Shown here in pieces: positions 1-12,136 of a stretch of 64,000 bases of DNA. This DNA is from Sambucus nigra (Eukaryota; Streptophyta; Magnoliopsida; Dipsacales; Adoxaceae). The position numbers and the translations under genes were made by a program. Within the stretch, counting starts at the first letter, position 1. Every line of letters starts with the position of its first letter. The notes beneath the pieces are model-generated. The model had not been told where the DNA came from and did no database searches. It was given only the letters and a program-made list of their open reading frames with translations. The DNA lies in contig OX422211.1 of assembly GCA_949130495.1 (NCBI GenBank), positions 443,618,219 through 443,682,218 of the forward strand. Reading direction: 5' to 3'.

Positions 1-1458
1 TTTAACAACTTCACTATTTTATCAAGACGGGAACTTTTCTTAAGTGTTTTCGTGTATATCTCTTGAAGATCTGGAAGATCATCATCATACTCACTATGTG
101 TCTCGTGTGTAGTGTCACCTATAGTGCTCATTTCTTGTGTGGGACTCACACACACTTTAGATTTGTCTACAATGTTCTCATTCGGACACACCCATATACT
201 TTCATTTTCAGTGTTATTTTTATCACCAGCAGACACTATGTTATCATTCACAGATACAGTAAGAATATTATTAGACACAATAGGATCATAAGTAGTCAAA
301 CATTCATCATCATCATGGTATACAATTTTAGCAAAGAATGATACTCATCATTATGGGTTGACTCAGTTTCATCTGAATCAGAATCACTAGAGTCGTCCCA
401 TGTCTTACATATATTTGCCCTACTGTTCTTGTTCAAATTTGTTTTTCATCTATTAGGATAGTGTCGCATTCTACCACATCTATGACATTTCACATCTTGT
501 AAGTCCATCACGGGTTTATTTTTGTCATTGGGCTATTTATCATTGTATCTTTCATGAGGTCTGGGATTTTGATTACCTTGATAATTTTGTCTGCCTTGTT
601 AAGAGGCTATTGCATTTCTGAATAAGATAATCTTTCTGAAATGCTTTCTCATCAGAGCTATTTGATTTTCAAGATTATCTAAGTCACAATCATCACTTAA
701 GTCAAGGTCACAGTCTAAGGGACTAACTTTAGGTGAAGTCAATTGAGATAAAAAATAATAATAGAACCAGTGGGTCTCTTATTTTGGGCAGTCAATTATT
801 TCTTAAACTATAATTCCATCTCAACAGTTCTTAGTTTGCTACTTAGCAACTCAGGAGTTAGGTTTGGGTCGTCCATTTCTTATATGGCATATCTTTTATT
901 GTCAAACTTAGTAAGTAATGACCTAAGAATCTTTTGAACGATTTCTTTTCTACTATAGGTTATACCGTTTCCATGTAATTTTGTAAAAATATCAGTTAAC
1001 CTTATGTAGAAATCATCAAAATATTCATTATCATCCATGATCAATGTATTATGCTATTGGATTAACATTTAGGTTTTTCCAGCCTTAACATGTTCATCAC
1101 CTTCACGGGCGGTGACTAAGTTCTCACAGGCCTCCTTAGAAGTAGAACGAATAAATATTCTTTTGAATTCGTGTTTGTTAATGGACATAAATATAGCGTT
1201 CTTTCCCTTATTATTATCTAGAGACATCTTTTTCTCTATCATAGTAAATTCGCTCAGAAGTTTCTTAACCCTTGTGGGATCAGTTTCAGATAAAGACTTA
1301 GTTGGATGTTTATACCCTTTTTCAATCATATCCCAGACATCATCACCAAGAGTTCCTTGAATGATAGCAACCATTCGTACATTCCAGTACGAAAGGTTAT
1401 TTCCATCAAAGAGAGGTGGCCGGGAAAGGTTACCCAGCTTCTCGAATCTTTCATCCAT
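1..1458 (-). pseudogene. Decayed Copia gag (UBN2 type)
   Basis: Remnant of a Ty1/Copia capsid-nucleocapsid protein read leftward from 1458. The first 129 codons (1458-1069) are open and begin with the family's N-terminal signature, PPLFDGNNLSYWNVRM, followed by DDVWDMIEKGY. After a stop, other frames still show FDDFY and a leucine-rich LTPELLSSKLRT segment of the UBN2 domain (about 1060-780). A zinc-knuckle remnant, CHRCGRMRHYPNR, lies near 455-495 and has lost its last cysteine. Below about 440 only acidic, low-complexity coding-like sequence can be followed. The primer site and LTR lie directly upstream at 1528 and 1541, so this is the 5' end of an element whose pol would lie outside the window. 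Family assignment is firm; the end is arbitrary. Confidence 0.8.
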
Positions 1459-1527
1459 ATTCAGAGATTAAAGATTTTGAAAACAGTTTCTAGAGTTTCA
1501 GAATAAAAAAAATATTTGATAAACCTT

Positions 1528-1538
1528 CTCTGATACCA
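1528..1538 (-). other. Primer binding site, initiator-Met tRNA
   Basis: On the minus strand this reads TGGTATCAGAG, the complement of the 3' end of plant initiator Met-tRNA. It sits two bases from the LTR end, as in most plant Copia elements, and fixes the orientation of the gag remnant. Confidence 0.85.
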
Positions 1539-1540
1539 TT

Positions 1541-2300
1541 TGAAAAACTTGTTTACTAAGTTAATAACAAATTTTTACAAATTAAGCAAACTTCAAAAAT
1601 AAACTCCTTGAACAAAACTCTTTTTTAAATATAACACAAGATGTGTTGAATAATGTTTTGAATATGTTTTCTAGATTTGTTAGTTTGATTAACTTAGGTT
1701 TTTAAAATTAAAACCTATCAACAAGTCTTAAGTGAGAAGCCATTCACACAAGAAATTAAGATTCAATCTAGAGAACACAAGATTTTGAAGTTTGGACGAA
1801 TAGGGTTTCCTCACTTCTCTCTATTTCTTCTATGTTTTCTCTCTCTTCTCTGGTTTTTCTCTCAATTTAGACGAATGAGTAAAAGTTCCCAAATAAAGAC
1901 CAAAGGCATCCTTTTATACTGGTCGTGGAAGGATCGAGAACAACGACTCAAATCAATGGCTGAGATTAAGGTTGACTATTTGAATCTTAATTTAATGGTT
2001 GAACACAGGCGGTGATTAAATTATTGATGATTGGTCCATTTAGGTTCACTTGGATTAGCTAAGGACGCATGCAGAACGTTGATTAATATGATCTAAAGGT
2101 TACGATCAATTCTACAAAATGAGCCTGAAAAGAAACAAAAATCTAATCGATATAGAGACAACATGTGTATAGATAAGATGCAACAGAAAACTCGTGTTTT
2201 GTGTTATTAAAAATATGGTTTTGACCCCAGAAGTCTTTAGCGCTTTCAATTTCTACCCTGCGCAAGTTTTTAGGAAAAACAATATTTGCAAATTAACCCC
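1541..2300 (-). repeat. 5' LTR of the left-edge Copia element
   Basis: Minus-strand LTR ending in CA two bases before the primer site. A TATA box (TATAAAAG on the minus strand, 1911-1918) lies about 370 bp from the LTR 3' end, where a U3/R promoter is expected. The far boundary was not found because no second LTR copy is in the window; sequence to roughly 2.2-2.4 kb is compatible. The short ORF at 1785-2015 is spurious. Confidence 0.6.
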
Positions 2301-2640
2301 AAACATTTAAAATCACAATCTAATTCATTTTTAATTCAGAAAAAATAGTTTAAGTGATTTAAAAATGTTTTAAAAAATTCTTAAAAATTAAGATGACCCT
2401 TGTGCACGCATAATATCAATCATATGCAGTGTAGGTGTCCTATAGTGGTCATAAGGTAGAAATAACTTCCCTTTTACGTGGATCATGAGGTTATTGTATT
2501 GGTTTCTTCTTTGACGCTTGGATACTTTGAGAGAGAGAGCAACTCTTAAAAGTCTAACCTACTTTGTCTCAGTATACAAACTAGTTGGAACTCCTATATG
2601 ATATAGACTCAAGTAAGTCAATCATATAGTGTGTTCTCAA
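2301..2640. other. Unassigned interval between two Copia fragments
   Basis: AT-rich sequence with no recognisable domain. It may hold the start of the left LTR and the broken junction to the pol fragment that begins at about 2641. Confidence 0.4.
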
Positions 2641-3711
2641 CGATCTTTTCTATGGATTTGTGGAATCAACGTCTAGGTCACGTTAATTTTAGAGATTTAG
2701 AGAATTTAGCAAAGAAAGATCTAGTACGTGGCTTACCGTCGCTTAGAATGCCAAATTTCACAGTTTATGGTCGTTGTCAGTAAGGAAAACAAGCCCGGAG
2801 TCCCCATAGAAAATTGAATTCCATTACCACTTCACGTGTTCCTGAGTTGATAAACATGGATATTATGGGTACTACTCGCACTAAGAGTTTGGGTGGTAAG
2901 TGGTATATCCTCGTGATTGTAGATGATTTCTCTCGATATTCAATAGTTGGTTTCTTGAGAGAGAAATCCGATGTTGTAGAGTTTCTTACAACCAAATGTC
3001 GTGTCCTTTAAAATCAACACGGTATAACCATCAATAGGATGCGTAGTGGTAACGACACATAAGTTAAAGAAGTAAAGTTGGATAGTTAATGTGATAGGCT
3101 TGGAATTAAACATGAATTTTTTATCATGAAAACTCCTCAGTAAAATGGGATTTTTTGAGGAAAAATTGAATGATTCAAGAGATGACTAGATCCATGCTTC
3201 CCGATGTAGCCTAGGAGATTTTGGGAAGAGGCAGTGTCTACCGCAAGCCACATGGTGAATAGGGTATATCTTCGTTCACACACACTTCGGATGCCATATG
3301 AGTTATGGATAGGGAAAAACCCAACCTCTCATATTTATATGTCTTTGGGAATAAATTCTACATCCTAAGGGATATAGAGAAATTAGGAAAGTTTGACTCC
3401 CGGAATGATGATGGAATTCTCTTAGGATATTCATCGACGAGCAGAGCTTATCAAGTTTTTAACCTGAACAACTCAAAAATTATGGAATCAATAAACATAA
3501 CTATTAAAGATGATGAGCCATCGGCATTTGTTGATCATAATCCTTTGTCTGAGGTTGATCCACCCCGTTGTGATGATCACATTGTTCCCCACACACCTAG
3601 GGTGGACCCTACTCCTTATTTAGGGGACACACATGCTTGGGTTCGTAAGAGTCATAACCCTTTCACCATTCTAGGGGATCTTACTTTAGGTGTCATGACT
3701 CGCGCTGAATA
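2641..3711 (+). pseudogene. Copia pol: GAG-pre-integrase and integrase remnant
   Basis: 5'-truncated Copia pol. It opens inside the GAG-pre-integrase zinc domain (LWNQRLGHVNF, then LVRGLP, about 2650-2740), then GKQARSPHRKLN and the integrase core start with IMG and VDDFSRYS (2850-2940). The middle of the core (about 3012-3290) has stops and frameshifts, including a remnant HEFFIMKTPQ. The C-terminal part (3305-3711) is open: KPNLSYLYVFG, GKFDSRNDDGILLGYSSTSRAYQVFN. Closely related to the Sirevirus pol at 18.1-25.0 kb. Gag and protease are absent to the left, so this is a truncated copy. Confidence 0.85.
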
Positions 3712-3931
3712 AGAGAACGTTGTTAGATTTATGTTCTACACGTCCAAAGTTGAGCCTAAGAACATAAAAAAATCACACAAAGATGAACACTGGTTATCTA
3801 CTATGAAGGATGAGTTCAGTTAGAGAACGTTGTTAGATTTCTATTCTATACGTCCAAAGTCGAGCCAAAGAACATCAAAGAATGACTCAAAGATGAACAC
3901 TAGATATCCACTATGAAGGATGATTTGCTAC
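3712..3931 (+). repeat. 110-bp tandem duplication in decayed pol
   Basis: Two adjacent copies, starting AGAGAACGTT at about 3712 and 3822. Both encode a spoiled version of the linker leading into the RT domain (FYTSKVEPKN, then STMKDEF). The copies differ at several bases, so the duplication is not recent. Confidence 0.75.
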
Positions 3932-5385
3932 AGTTTAGAAAGAATGATGTCTGGGAACTTGTCTCCTGACCTAGTGAGACAAATGTGATTGTTACTAAGT
4001 GGATCTTTAATAATAAGATGGACGATAACGGAACCATTATCCGTAATAAGGCTAGGTTGGTCACTCAGGGCTACACAGAGATTAAGGGTGTAGACTTTGA
4101 GGAGACATTTTCTCCTATTACGAGGATTGAGTATGTCCGCTTACTACTCGTCATCGCATGTCATCTGCGCTTTAAGTTATATCAGATGAATGTCAAGAGT
4201 TCCTTTCTGAATGGCATTCTATAAGAGGAGGTTTACATGGAACAACCAAAAGGTTTGGAGACCCTAATCACCCTGGACACATATATTATCTGAGGAGATC
4301 CTTGTGTGGTTTAAAGCAAGCACCCCGTGTTTGGTATGAGAGTGTTAATTCCTATCTCTTAGACCATGGCTTCAAGAGATGGGGAGTAGATAAGACGTTG
4401 TTTGTTAGGAAAGGAAAAGGTGTTATTTTGGTTACCCAACTCCATGGGGATGACATAGTCTTTGGATCCACATGCTCCCACCATGATCACGACTTTGAGG
4501 AGGAGATGAAGAGTGAGTTCGAATTAGCATGGTTGGTGAGCTTATATTCTTCCTTGGTCTCCAGGTTCATCAGCTAGAGGATGGGATGTTCATTTCCCAA
4601 TCCAAGTATGCAAGAGACCTCATGAAGAAGTCTGGATTAGACTTCGCTAAGTACTCACGCACCCCTATGAGTAACTCGACAAAGCTTATCAAGGACACTT
4701 CAAGCAAGAATGTAGAACAAACCTTGTATCGGAGTATAATAGTTAATCTTCTCTCCTCAAATACCAGTCGTCCTGACATAACCTTTAGTGTTGGAGTCCG
4801 TGTGTAATATCGGGTGTCTCTAAAATAGTCACACTTATATGCTTTTTAATGTATTATCAAATACGTGAGTGGGACTCTCTCATACGGCATTTGGTGTTAC
4901 TTTAATATCGACGATCGTTTATCAGCATATTCGGATGCCGATTGGGCTAGGGATGTAGATGGATGTAAGAGCACTTCAGGTGGGTGTTTCTATTTTGGGA
5001 CTCCTCTTGTCTCTTGGTTGAGAAAGAAGCAGAACTCCATCTGTTTATCCACTGTGGAGGCTGAGTACATCGCCCCCGGGAGTTATTTCACACAACTCTT
5101 GTGGATGAAGAAAATGATGGATGATTATGGGATTTCACACGGCACAATAACTATTTCCTATGATAACACGAGCACAATACATCCATCCCAAAATCCAAAT
5201 AGCATTTGCGCACGAAGCATGTTAGGATACATGAGCATTTTATCCGAGACCTAGTAGAGGAGAAGGTCGTATCCTTGAGCTTTGTGACCACCGATCGCCA
5301 GTTAGCTGATATTTTCATGAAACCTTTAAACGCCCTTAGATTCAAGAGTCTTAGGATGTCTTTAGGTATCTGCACTGTTGACTGA
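3932..5385 (+). pseudogene. Copia pol: reverse transcriptase and RNase H remnant
   Basis: RVT_2 reverse transcriptase followed by Copia RNase H. WIFNNKMDDNGTIIRNKARLV and FSPITRIEYVRLLL (3990-4150) are clear. After a frameshift near 4260 come CGLKQAPRVWYES and the catalytic block, where the usual Tyr-X-Asp-Asp reads HGDD (4443-4454). A further shift leads to GLQVHQLEDGMFISQSKY. RNase H follows with YSDADWARDVDGCKSTSGG and STVEAEYIA (4940-5070), and the C-terminal DIFMKPL near 5310. At least three frameshifts and several stops make it inactive. Confidence 0.85.
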
Positions 5386-7037
5386 GGGTTGGTTATTTTG
5401 TCTAGTATATGATGATTTTTCACGTTTGCTAGATTGTATTATTTGTACTATTCCTATATTATATTTTTCCTTTTTTGTATTTTAGAAAAATGCAAAAAGA
5501 TTTTCAGTCTTTTTGAAAAAATTAGAAAAATAATAAATTATTTTTAATTTTAAGAAAAGAGAAAAATTCAATAATATTTTATTTTTTAAGAAAAATGAAA
5601 AGGAAAAAAGATTTTCTTTTTATAAAAAATTTTAAAAACAAAAGAAGAATTTTGTAGTTATTTACACCTTATATGGATGAACATTTAGGACTGATAAGTC
5701 ACAATCTCATTCCATTATCCAGATGAATTTTTTATAGTGTTTTGAGACAACATTATTTCATCCATGTGTTTTACAATGTTTGGAGTCATTGAGATGTGAT
5801 TAGCGATTACTTTTAACATGTTTGACTTATTGTCTACTTTAATGCACACATGCATGGATTTATTTGAGCATTGCACTTGTCTGTCACATGTTAGTCAAAG
5901 TATTTTCATCTCAATTATGTCTTTAAAAAGAACCAAATGCAATAAAACGAGACAATGAAAGTAGTACATGTAAGAACCATTCCCCGGATTGGAAAAATTG
6001 AAATTTATATCTCCGATGATTGTGTTAAATTTAAAAGAAATGGCCCGAGCTGCGAAAGTAAAAATATATTTGTGTGAATAGCCAGCATTTGCAAAATAAA
6101 AGATCCTACAAGATTAAAAGTACTCAACAGAAATAATGTGCCAAATTCAAAGAACATTGATGCTTCACTACATATGAGCATTGATTTCTTCAAAACAAAA
6201 GAGTTGAGTGAACTATTCCTTATGTGAGTTTTGAGGGAGTTAAGTCGAAGATCAATGGGTTTGCACGTCCTGAAAAGCCTCATAAAAGCATTGCATAGTT
6301 TTGGGCGTTATTGGTGTGAAAATCATTTTAAACTTTGACTTATTGATTAGATTGATTCGATATCATATAAATTCAACATTTTTACACCTAAGTACGAGTT
6401 TGAGTTCATTTGTTAGGAGTATCCACAATACATCATGCACATATGTTATGATTGTTTGAGTTTATTTTTCCTATCGAATTTGTTCTCACCCATTCATTTA
6501 CGCTTTCACGAATTGGTTATCTTAGTGTTAGTTCATCGTATAATTTATCTTTGTATTCTTTTGAGAAAAAATTAAAATTTTCCAAAAATAGTTGTTTATT
6601 GTTTGTAAACACTCCGTGTTTATTTCTTATATTTCTTTTCCTTGTCTATTTGGGACATCATAAAAAGGGGGAGAATGAATTGTGGGGGAATGGGAAAGTT
6701 TCATGATTCGACGATTTGTTTGTGCATGCTTATGATTATCATTTATGCTTAGTTATGCTTATCATTTATTTCAAACTTTTAAATGTCACGGGTATTTTAT
6801 TTATTATCTCATGTGTGTAGGTTCATTAAAAGATCATCTTCACGATACACTTGCTGAAGACAAAGAAATTTGGAGACTTGAAGATTGTAAGATTTTAAGA
6901 CTTTTGTATTTTGATATCATTCCATTTGAGGATTTTGGTCCATTAGAGGGTATTAGAATATTGTATGTCATAGATTTTTTTTGTTGCATAATTTAGATGT
7001 TTTTATGTTTGTACCAGCATAGCCATAGGGGGATATT
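5386..7037 (+). other. Long 3' noncoding domain with two polypurine tracts
   Basis: AT-rich stretch of about 1.65 kb between RNase H and the 3' LTR. The same domain recurs in the Sireviruses at 14.86-16.43 kb and 19.74-21.19 kb. Landmarks: a G-rich tract with AAAAAGGGGGAGAATGA and TGTGGGGGAATGG (about 6663-6693), and a second tract, ATAGGGGGATATT, abutting the LTR (about 7025-7037). Sireviruses are known for multiple polypurine tracts here. I see no convincing envelope-like ORF; the ORFs at 6005, 6452 and 6745 do not recur. Confidence 0.65.
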
Positions 7038-8110
7038 CGTAAGGACATGTTATGTCATTGTCCGCTATAATCTGGGACTTATCTTTAGCGTTCTAGATTA
7101 TATGAGATATGGCGTATCCCGTTACATTGGTACGTCTACACAATCATCCACGACGTCCACAATCTAAATCTTTGGTAATGTGAAACATCAACATGCACTA
7201 CTCATCTTTAATGTGCATGACGTTCAACTTCAACCGTTCTCCACGACTCCACGTTCTTTATGGCATATTATTTTTTGGAGTTCTTAGTTATTTGCAAATA
7301 TTTCAGGGAGAATTGTATTTGATTTTACTTTGTTTTATTTAAAAAAATTGAGGATGGATTTTAAATAAAAATACTTTTCGCCTGCTATCATTAGAACGAC
7401 ACGCACTAGTCGTTCAAACGACCTGCATATATCATTTGAAGTATCCTTTAATGGCGACCTACATCTAATATGGTTCAAACGAAGGTGAATTGTTTTGGTT
7501 TTTAAAGGTCATTTTATGGGACATTAGATGGTCGCTTATAAAGAGATATACATCCTGTTCAAATGACTTGTTGATCTCATTCTAGTGAATTTTTACCACC
7601 TCGATTTTTGTGTTTGCTATAAAAACCTACTTCTTGTTGGTATTTTGCAAGACTTTTAAAACCTAACTTTATACAGAGTTGTTAAACAAATACACTTCTT
7701 TTAAAAGGACAAAAACCTCTTCTGATTCACACATCCTCCCATTTAATATTTTGTGAATCACTTTGAAACCCTAATAAACACATATTCAATTCTTGGAGTT
7801 TCTCTTGTAGAGAAGGTGTCTCTACTGCGGACTTGTAATGCTCATGGGAACCATTACTGTTCGCCTACGGGATTTTTGTCTTAAAATGTTGTTTGTGTTT
7901 GTCTATGTACATGTAAGTTGAGATTCGCATATAATAGTGAAATAAGAAATGGTTTTCCCCTATGGGTATTTTTCCTAAAATTCGTCTTCGCGTTTGTTTG
8001 TCTACATGCTTCTTGATTTACTGCTTTTAATTACATACTTGCATGAACTACGGTTTAACAATAATTAAAATCCAGGTTAAATTAAAATTTAATTAAATAA
8101 GTTTGGACCA
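7038..8110 (+). repeat. 3' LTR of the truncated Sirevirus-type Copia
   Basis: Starts CGTAAGGACATG (a mutated TGTAAGGACGTG start seen in the other Sirevirus LTRs) directly after the polypurine tract. It has a TATA box (TATAAAAA, 7618-7625), degenerate palindromic motifs (clearest at 7410-7421, a second 22 bp on) and a 3' part resembling the LTRs at 13.86 and 28.80 kb (AATAGTGAAATAAGAAATG). The end near 8110-8120 is an estimate; gypsy integrase begins immediately after. Confidence 0.65.
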
Positions 8111-9110
8111 TTGAACCATAGCTCACTCTCAAATCACCCATGTCAAACTCTAAGTGTCTCCAGTTTGCATTGACGTAACTCTTCTACTTGTCTTAAGCTA
8201 CCTGAATACGGCTCCTGATCTACCCAATCTTCGCCGACGTATCCTGAATCATATCCATCTCGTGAATCTTCTTGTCCCTTAACTCTAACCAGGACGAGGG
8301 AAAATAATAAGGTCTCCTATACAAAGCCTCAAAAGGTTCCATGCCAGTAGTAAACTGGTATGAGTTATTATATGTAAACTCTACCATTATTAAGTACTTC
8401 TACCAACTATCCTTAAAACCCATAATACACATCCTCAACATATCTTCAAACATCTGATTCACCTTATTTGTCTTCTCATCAGTCTGCGGGTGATATGTCA
8501 TGCTCAAACGCAACACTGTCACCATCGCCTCTTGAAAACTCTATCAGAAGTGGGACACAAAGATCTTATCTCGATCCAAATCAATGTTGAGCGACACCCA
8601 TGTAGTTTTACTATCTCTGCAATGCAAAGTTGGGCATACTACCCTATCGTTCAATCCACACGAATTGATAAGAAATGAGATACCTTAGTAAAATAATCCA
8701 CAATATCCCAGATGGAATCGTGACCCCTCTGCAGCATCGGTAACCCCATGATGAAGTCCATCGATATACTCTCCCATTTCCATACTGAAATCTCTAATGA
8801 CTACAAAACCTCGACTATTCTCTGATGATCAACCTTCATCTTCTGACAAGTGGTGCACCTTGAGACAAACTCCATTATGTCTCAACTATCCCCTCCTGAA
8901 TGTACCAAGAATCGTGACCCATATGCCTCCTCCACAACTGCGCATTATACGTCCTAATCATCTGGGACAATCAACCTCCCATTAAGGCGTAAGATACCCT
9001 CAGAAATGACTATGTAAGATTCTGCTCCACCTGCCAATAACTATTATATCCTCTTTTGATAAGAAGGATCCCCTTCCTATGCCTTCACAACCCTTAAAAT
9101 GATCTAGAGT
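8111..9110 (-). pseudogene. Gypsy A integrase remnant
   Basis: Ty3/gypsy integrase read leftward with many stops. In order on the minus strand: a linker ending in the zinc-domain remnant FVSRCTTCQKMKVDHQRI, then [15 protein letters not shown] containing the first catalytic Asp, then [37 protein letters not shown], and FTYNNSYQFTTGMEPFEALYRR near 8300. The second catalytic region reads IWIEIRSL instead of SDRDPRF, so that Asp is lost. The motif set matches chromovirus (Tekay/Del-like) integrases. The C-terminus, any chromodomain and the 3' LTR are missing at the junction with the Copia LTR near 8110. Confidence 0.75.
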
Positions 9111-10480
9111 GTTACGATTAGCACATCTATATAGGCTCGGACTACCTCCACCTCCTGAAGAAGCTCAGACTACTTCGCCTTCAACACTACTGCTAACAAC
9201 CCTACATGCATACGACTTAAGGCATTTGTCACCACATTAGCCTTTCCTGGATGATACTGAATATCAAACTTATAATCCATCACAAATTCAATCCATCTAC
9301 ATTTCCTCATATTCATCTCCTTCTGCATGAAAAGATACTGCAGTGACTTGTGCTCTGTGAACAACCGAAACTTCTCCCCCAACAATTAGTGCCTCTAAAA
9401 CCTCAAGGAAAAAACAATTGACACTAAATCCAAATCATGTGTTGGATAATTATTCTCAAAAGACTTAAGCTTACAATATGCAAAAGTTATAGCTCGCTCC
9501 TCCTATTGTAAAACTCCCCCAAGTCCCTGTAAGGACGCATCGGTAAAAATAAAGTACTCCACTCCTCCCCTAGGCAACGTGAGAACTGGTGTCGAAGTCA
9601 ACTTTTCCTTTAGCTCATCAAAATATAACTAACATTGGTCATCCTAAACAAAATTTACTCCCTTACAACTTAAATTCATCAAGGGACCCAGAATCTTCTA
9701 TAATCCTTTGATAAACCAGCATTAGTAACTACTAAACGCTAAAAACTATAAACCTCCGTCGATGTCATGGGCTGTACCCATTCCATCACCGCTGACACCT
9801 TACTCATATGCATAGAAATCCCTCTCTCGGAGACTATGTGACCCAAGAACTACACCTCCCGGAACTAGGATCCACACTTCTTGAACATAGCATACAACTG
9901 ATAGTCCCGCAAAGTTAGAAGAACCATACACAAATGCTCTACGTGCTCACCCTCTATCTGAGAATAAACCAAGATGTCATCTATGAACATAATAATAAAC
10001 ATCCAAGAAATCCCTCAAAACTTTGTTCATGAGATCCATGAAAACTACTATTGCGTTAGTTAGCCCAAACGGCTTAATACTGAACTCACAAGACCCATAT
10101 CTCATAAAAAATGTGGTCTTAGGGGCATCCTACTTCCTTATATGTAACTAATGGTACCCCGATCTCAAATCAATCTTCAATATGTAGGCTTTTCCTCTCA
10201 GTTGATCGGATAAGTCATCAATTCGCGACAACAAATACTTGTTTCGAATCATGACATTGTTTAATCCCCAATTGTCAATACACAACCTCAACGACCGATC
10301 TTTCTTCTTCACAAACAGAATAAGGGAACCCTAAGGTGATGTAATGCTATGGATAAAAACCCTTCTATACAAGCTGATGAATCTGATCTCTCAACTCCCG
10401 CAACTCTAAAGGATCCATAAGATATGGCGCACACACTATCGGCCCAATCCCCGACACTAAGTCGATCTCGACTCGATGAT
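9111..10480 (-). pseudogene. Gypsy A reverse transcriptase and RNase H remnant
   Basis: RNase H shows FRLFTEHKSLQYLF, RRWxEF-like and YHPGKANVVTNALSR (about 9200-9360, minus strand). RT lies at 9.45-10.48 kb in several frames; its catalytic block reads FIDDILVY (9975-9986), so both Asp residues survive, and the [16 protein letters not shown] and SGYHQL-like segments can be followed at about 10.1-10.32 kb. Stops occur throughout. It lies in normal gypsy order between protease (10.5-11.0 kb) and integrase (8.1-9.1 kb). Confidence 0.75.
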
Positions 10481-10535
10481 AAGCCCGGTATCTCCTAAAA
10501 AATGTCAGCATAGTTCCTAACCACATGGATCGAAT

Positions 10536-10990
10536 CTAACGAGATAAATATATCCTCTGAATCTCCTCCTCGATATAATACAAATGCGTGATCAACCCTC
10601 TCTTAGGACGAGGAATCGCCATAAGAAACATATCCAACCCTGGAATAGAAAACATAATAGTCCCACTGTAATAGTCCACCATCGCTCTATACATTGCTAA
10701 CCATTCCATATCTAGGATACCATCATACTCGTACATCTCTTAAACGAGAAAATATGATAATAAGCATTACTTCCCAATGTCCACACCCACTCCCTTGCAT
10801 ATGGAATGAATGAGAGCCTTGCTACCCACGGTGAACTTACGGTTATAATAATATTGAACGTTGCATCCACTAAACCCGTATCACACCTGAATCTAGTACT
10901 AATAAAATATTGTGACGCTCCCATGTTAAATTATACCCTACCCATGTACCCATGGTTAGGAAACATACCCTCAACGATTGGTGGCGCTAG
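10536..10990 (-). pseudogene. Gypsy A aspartic protease remnant
   Basis: Retropepsin-like protease. The active-site segment normally read as DSGASHSFIS appears as NMGASQYFIS (about 10885-10925), so the catalytic Asp is gone. The downstream signature survives as ILDMEWLAMYRAMVDY (about 10650-10715). The frame changes once between the two parts. Confidence 0.75.
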
Positions 10991-11049
10991 CTGAAAAATG
11001 GCCCACAGACATTATAGACTCCCCTAAATTGTAATTTCCCCTACGGAGG

Positions 11050-11990
11050 CCGCAATGCTAGAACTGCTCACGGGGCTGGAAGTTGTTGTAGATGTTGCCC
11101 CTGTTGGGCATTCTGCTTTTAACCCCTAGCCCTATTCAGTCATGCACGATGCATGTGGCCCTGCTCCCAACATATAAAATATCTCCCAGCAAAATCTACT
11201 GGCAACTGGCCTTAGCGAGGCTGCCCCTGTCACTGGACCTGCTAACCACGGCCCTTTTGTCCTCCAGTATGTTTCTCTTAACCCTTACGACTCTGATGAA
11301 CACATTATTATCCCTAACGGACCTCCCTGAAACTACCATCACTCGGCCTAAACCTCCTTGCATAACCCCTAACTAGGAACCCTGCTCCTGATGCCTACCC
11401 TGCTGTTGCGGCGCCTTACTGGAACCGTTGCCCCCAATCTTGGACTGCTGGCTAGACTCCCCCATCCTCTTAACTCTCCTTTGATGGAAGAAATGATCCA
11501 AGCAATGTAGTAATAAGACATTAATGATATCAATACAAGTTCTCTACATCGGGTTCTCTAACAAATGCTGGCAGAAGATCCTCCAATTAAGCCCATCTAT
11601 ATACTTGAGAATCCTCTTCTCATGAGTGTTCACTTCACTGACACAAAGTTTACCAGGTGAATGAACTCCTCCTCGTACTCAGCCACTATCCGGTCCTCAT
11701 GTGTGAGATTTAGAAATCTCTTCCTCATCTCTGTATGCATATCTGACAGAAAGAACTTGTAATCAAATCGCACCCAAAACTCCTTAATCATTATAACATC
11801 CCTCTCCACGGGTGTGGTGACTGACTCCCACCACTGTAGAGCATCCACAGCTAACTTAAATGTATCTGGAAGATGCTTTTGAGTGTCGTTGCACTCAGCC
11901 ATACGAAGATGCCTCTGGATATCCTTCCTCTATTAGCTCGTTGCTACTACATCTACACTCCCTAAAACTTCAATGAAGATACCATTTTAA
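11050..11990 (-). pseudogene. Gypsy A gag remnant
   Basis: Retrotrans_gag capsid segment, open over 11902-11630: ALQWWESVTTPVERDVIMIKEFWVRFDYKFF, then RKRFLNLTHEDRIVAEYEEEFIHL. A CCHC knuckle remnant, ICWEQGHMHRA, near 11145-11185 has lost its first and last cysteines. Upstream is a decayed primer site and the 5' LTR. Confidence 0.8.
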
Positions 11991-12119
11991 ACATATACAG
12001 TAGCAAAAGAACGTAAATGCACAATATGAAATAACAGTCCTAAACATATAGATCTATATTAAAGAAATGCCATGCTAACAATGTAGAAAGTTTCACAGAC
12101 CCTGAGGACATTAGAACCT

Positions 12120-12135
12120 GATGCTCTAATACGAA
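12120..12135 (-). other. Decayed primer binding site of gypsy A
   Basis: The minus strand reads TTCGTATTAGAGCATC, a few mismatches from the initiator-Met primer site TGGTATCAGAGCATC, one base from the LTR end at 12137. Confidence 0.6.
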
Positions 12136-12136
12136 T

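Noticed and set aside
63..341. 92-codon ORF on the plus strand at the left edge
   Set aside because: It is opposite the decayed gag, with no domain and histidine/isoleucine-rich noise; judged a shadow.
6005..6996. Possible envelope-like ORFs (6005-6283 minus, 6452-6706 and 6745-6996 plus) in the Copia 3' domain
   Set aside because: Positions and frames are not kept in the homologous domains at 14.9-16.4 and 19.7-21.2 kb.
11092..11376. 94-codon plus-strand ORF
   Set aside because: Lies opposite gypsy A gag/knuckle; low-complexity shadow.
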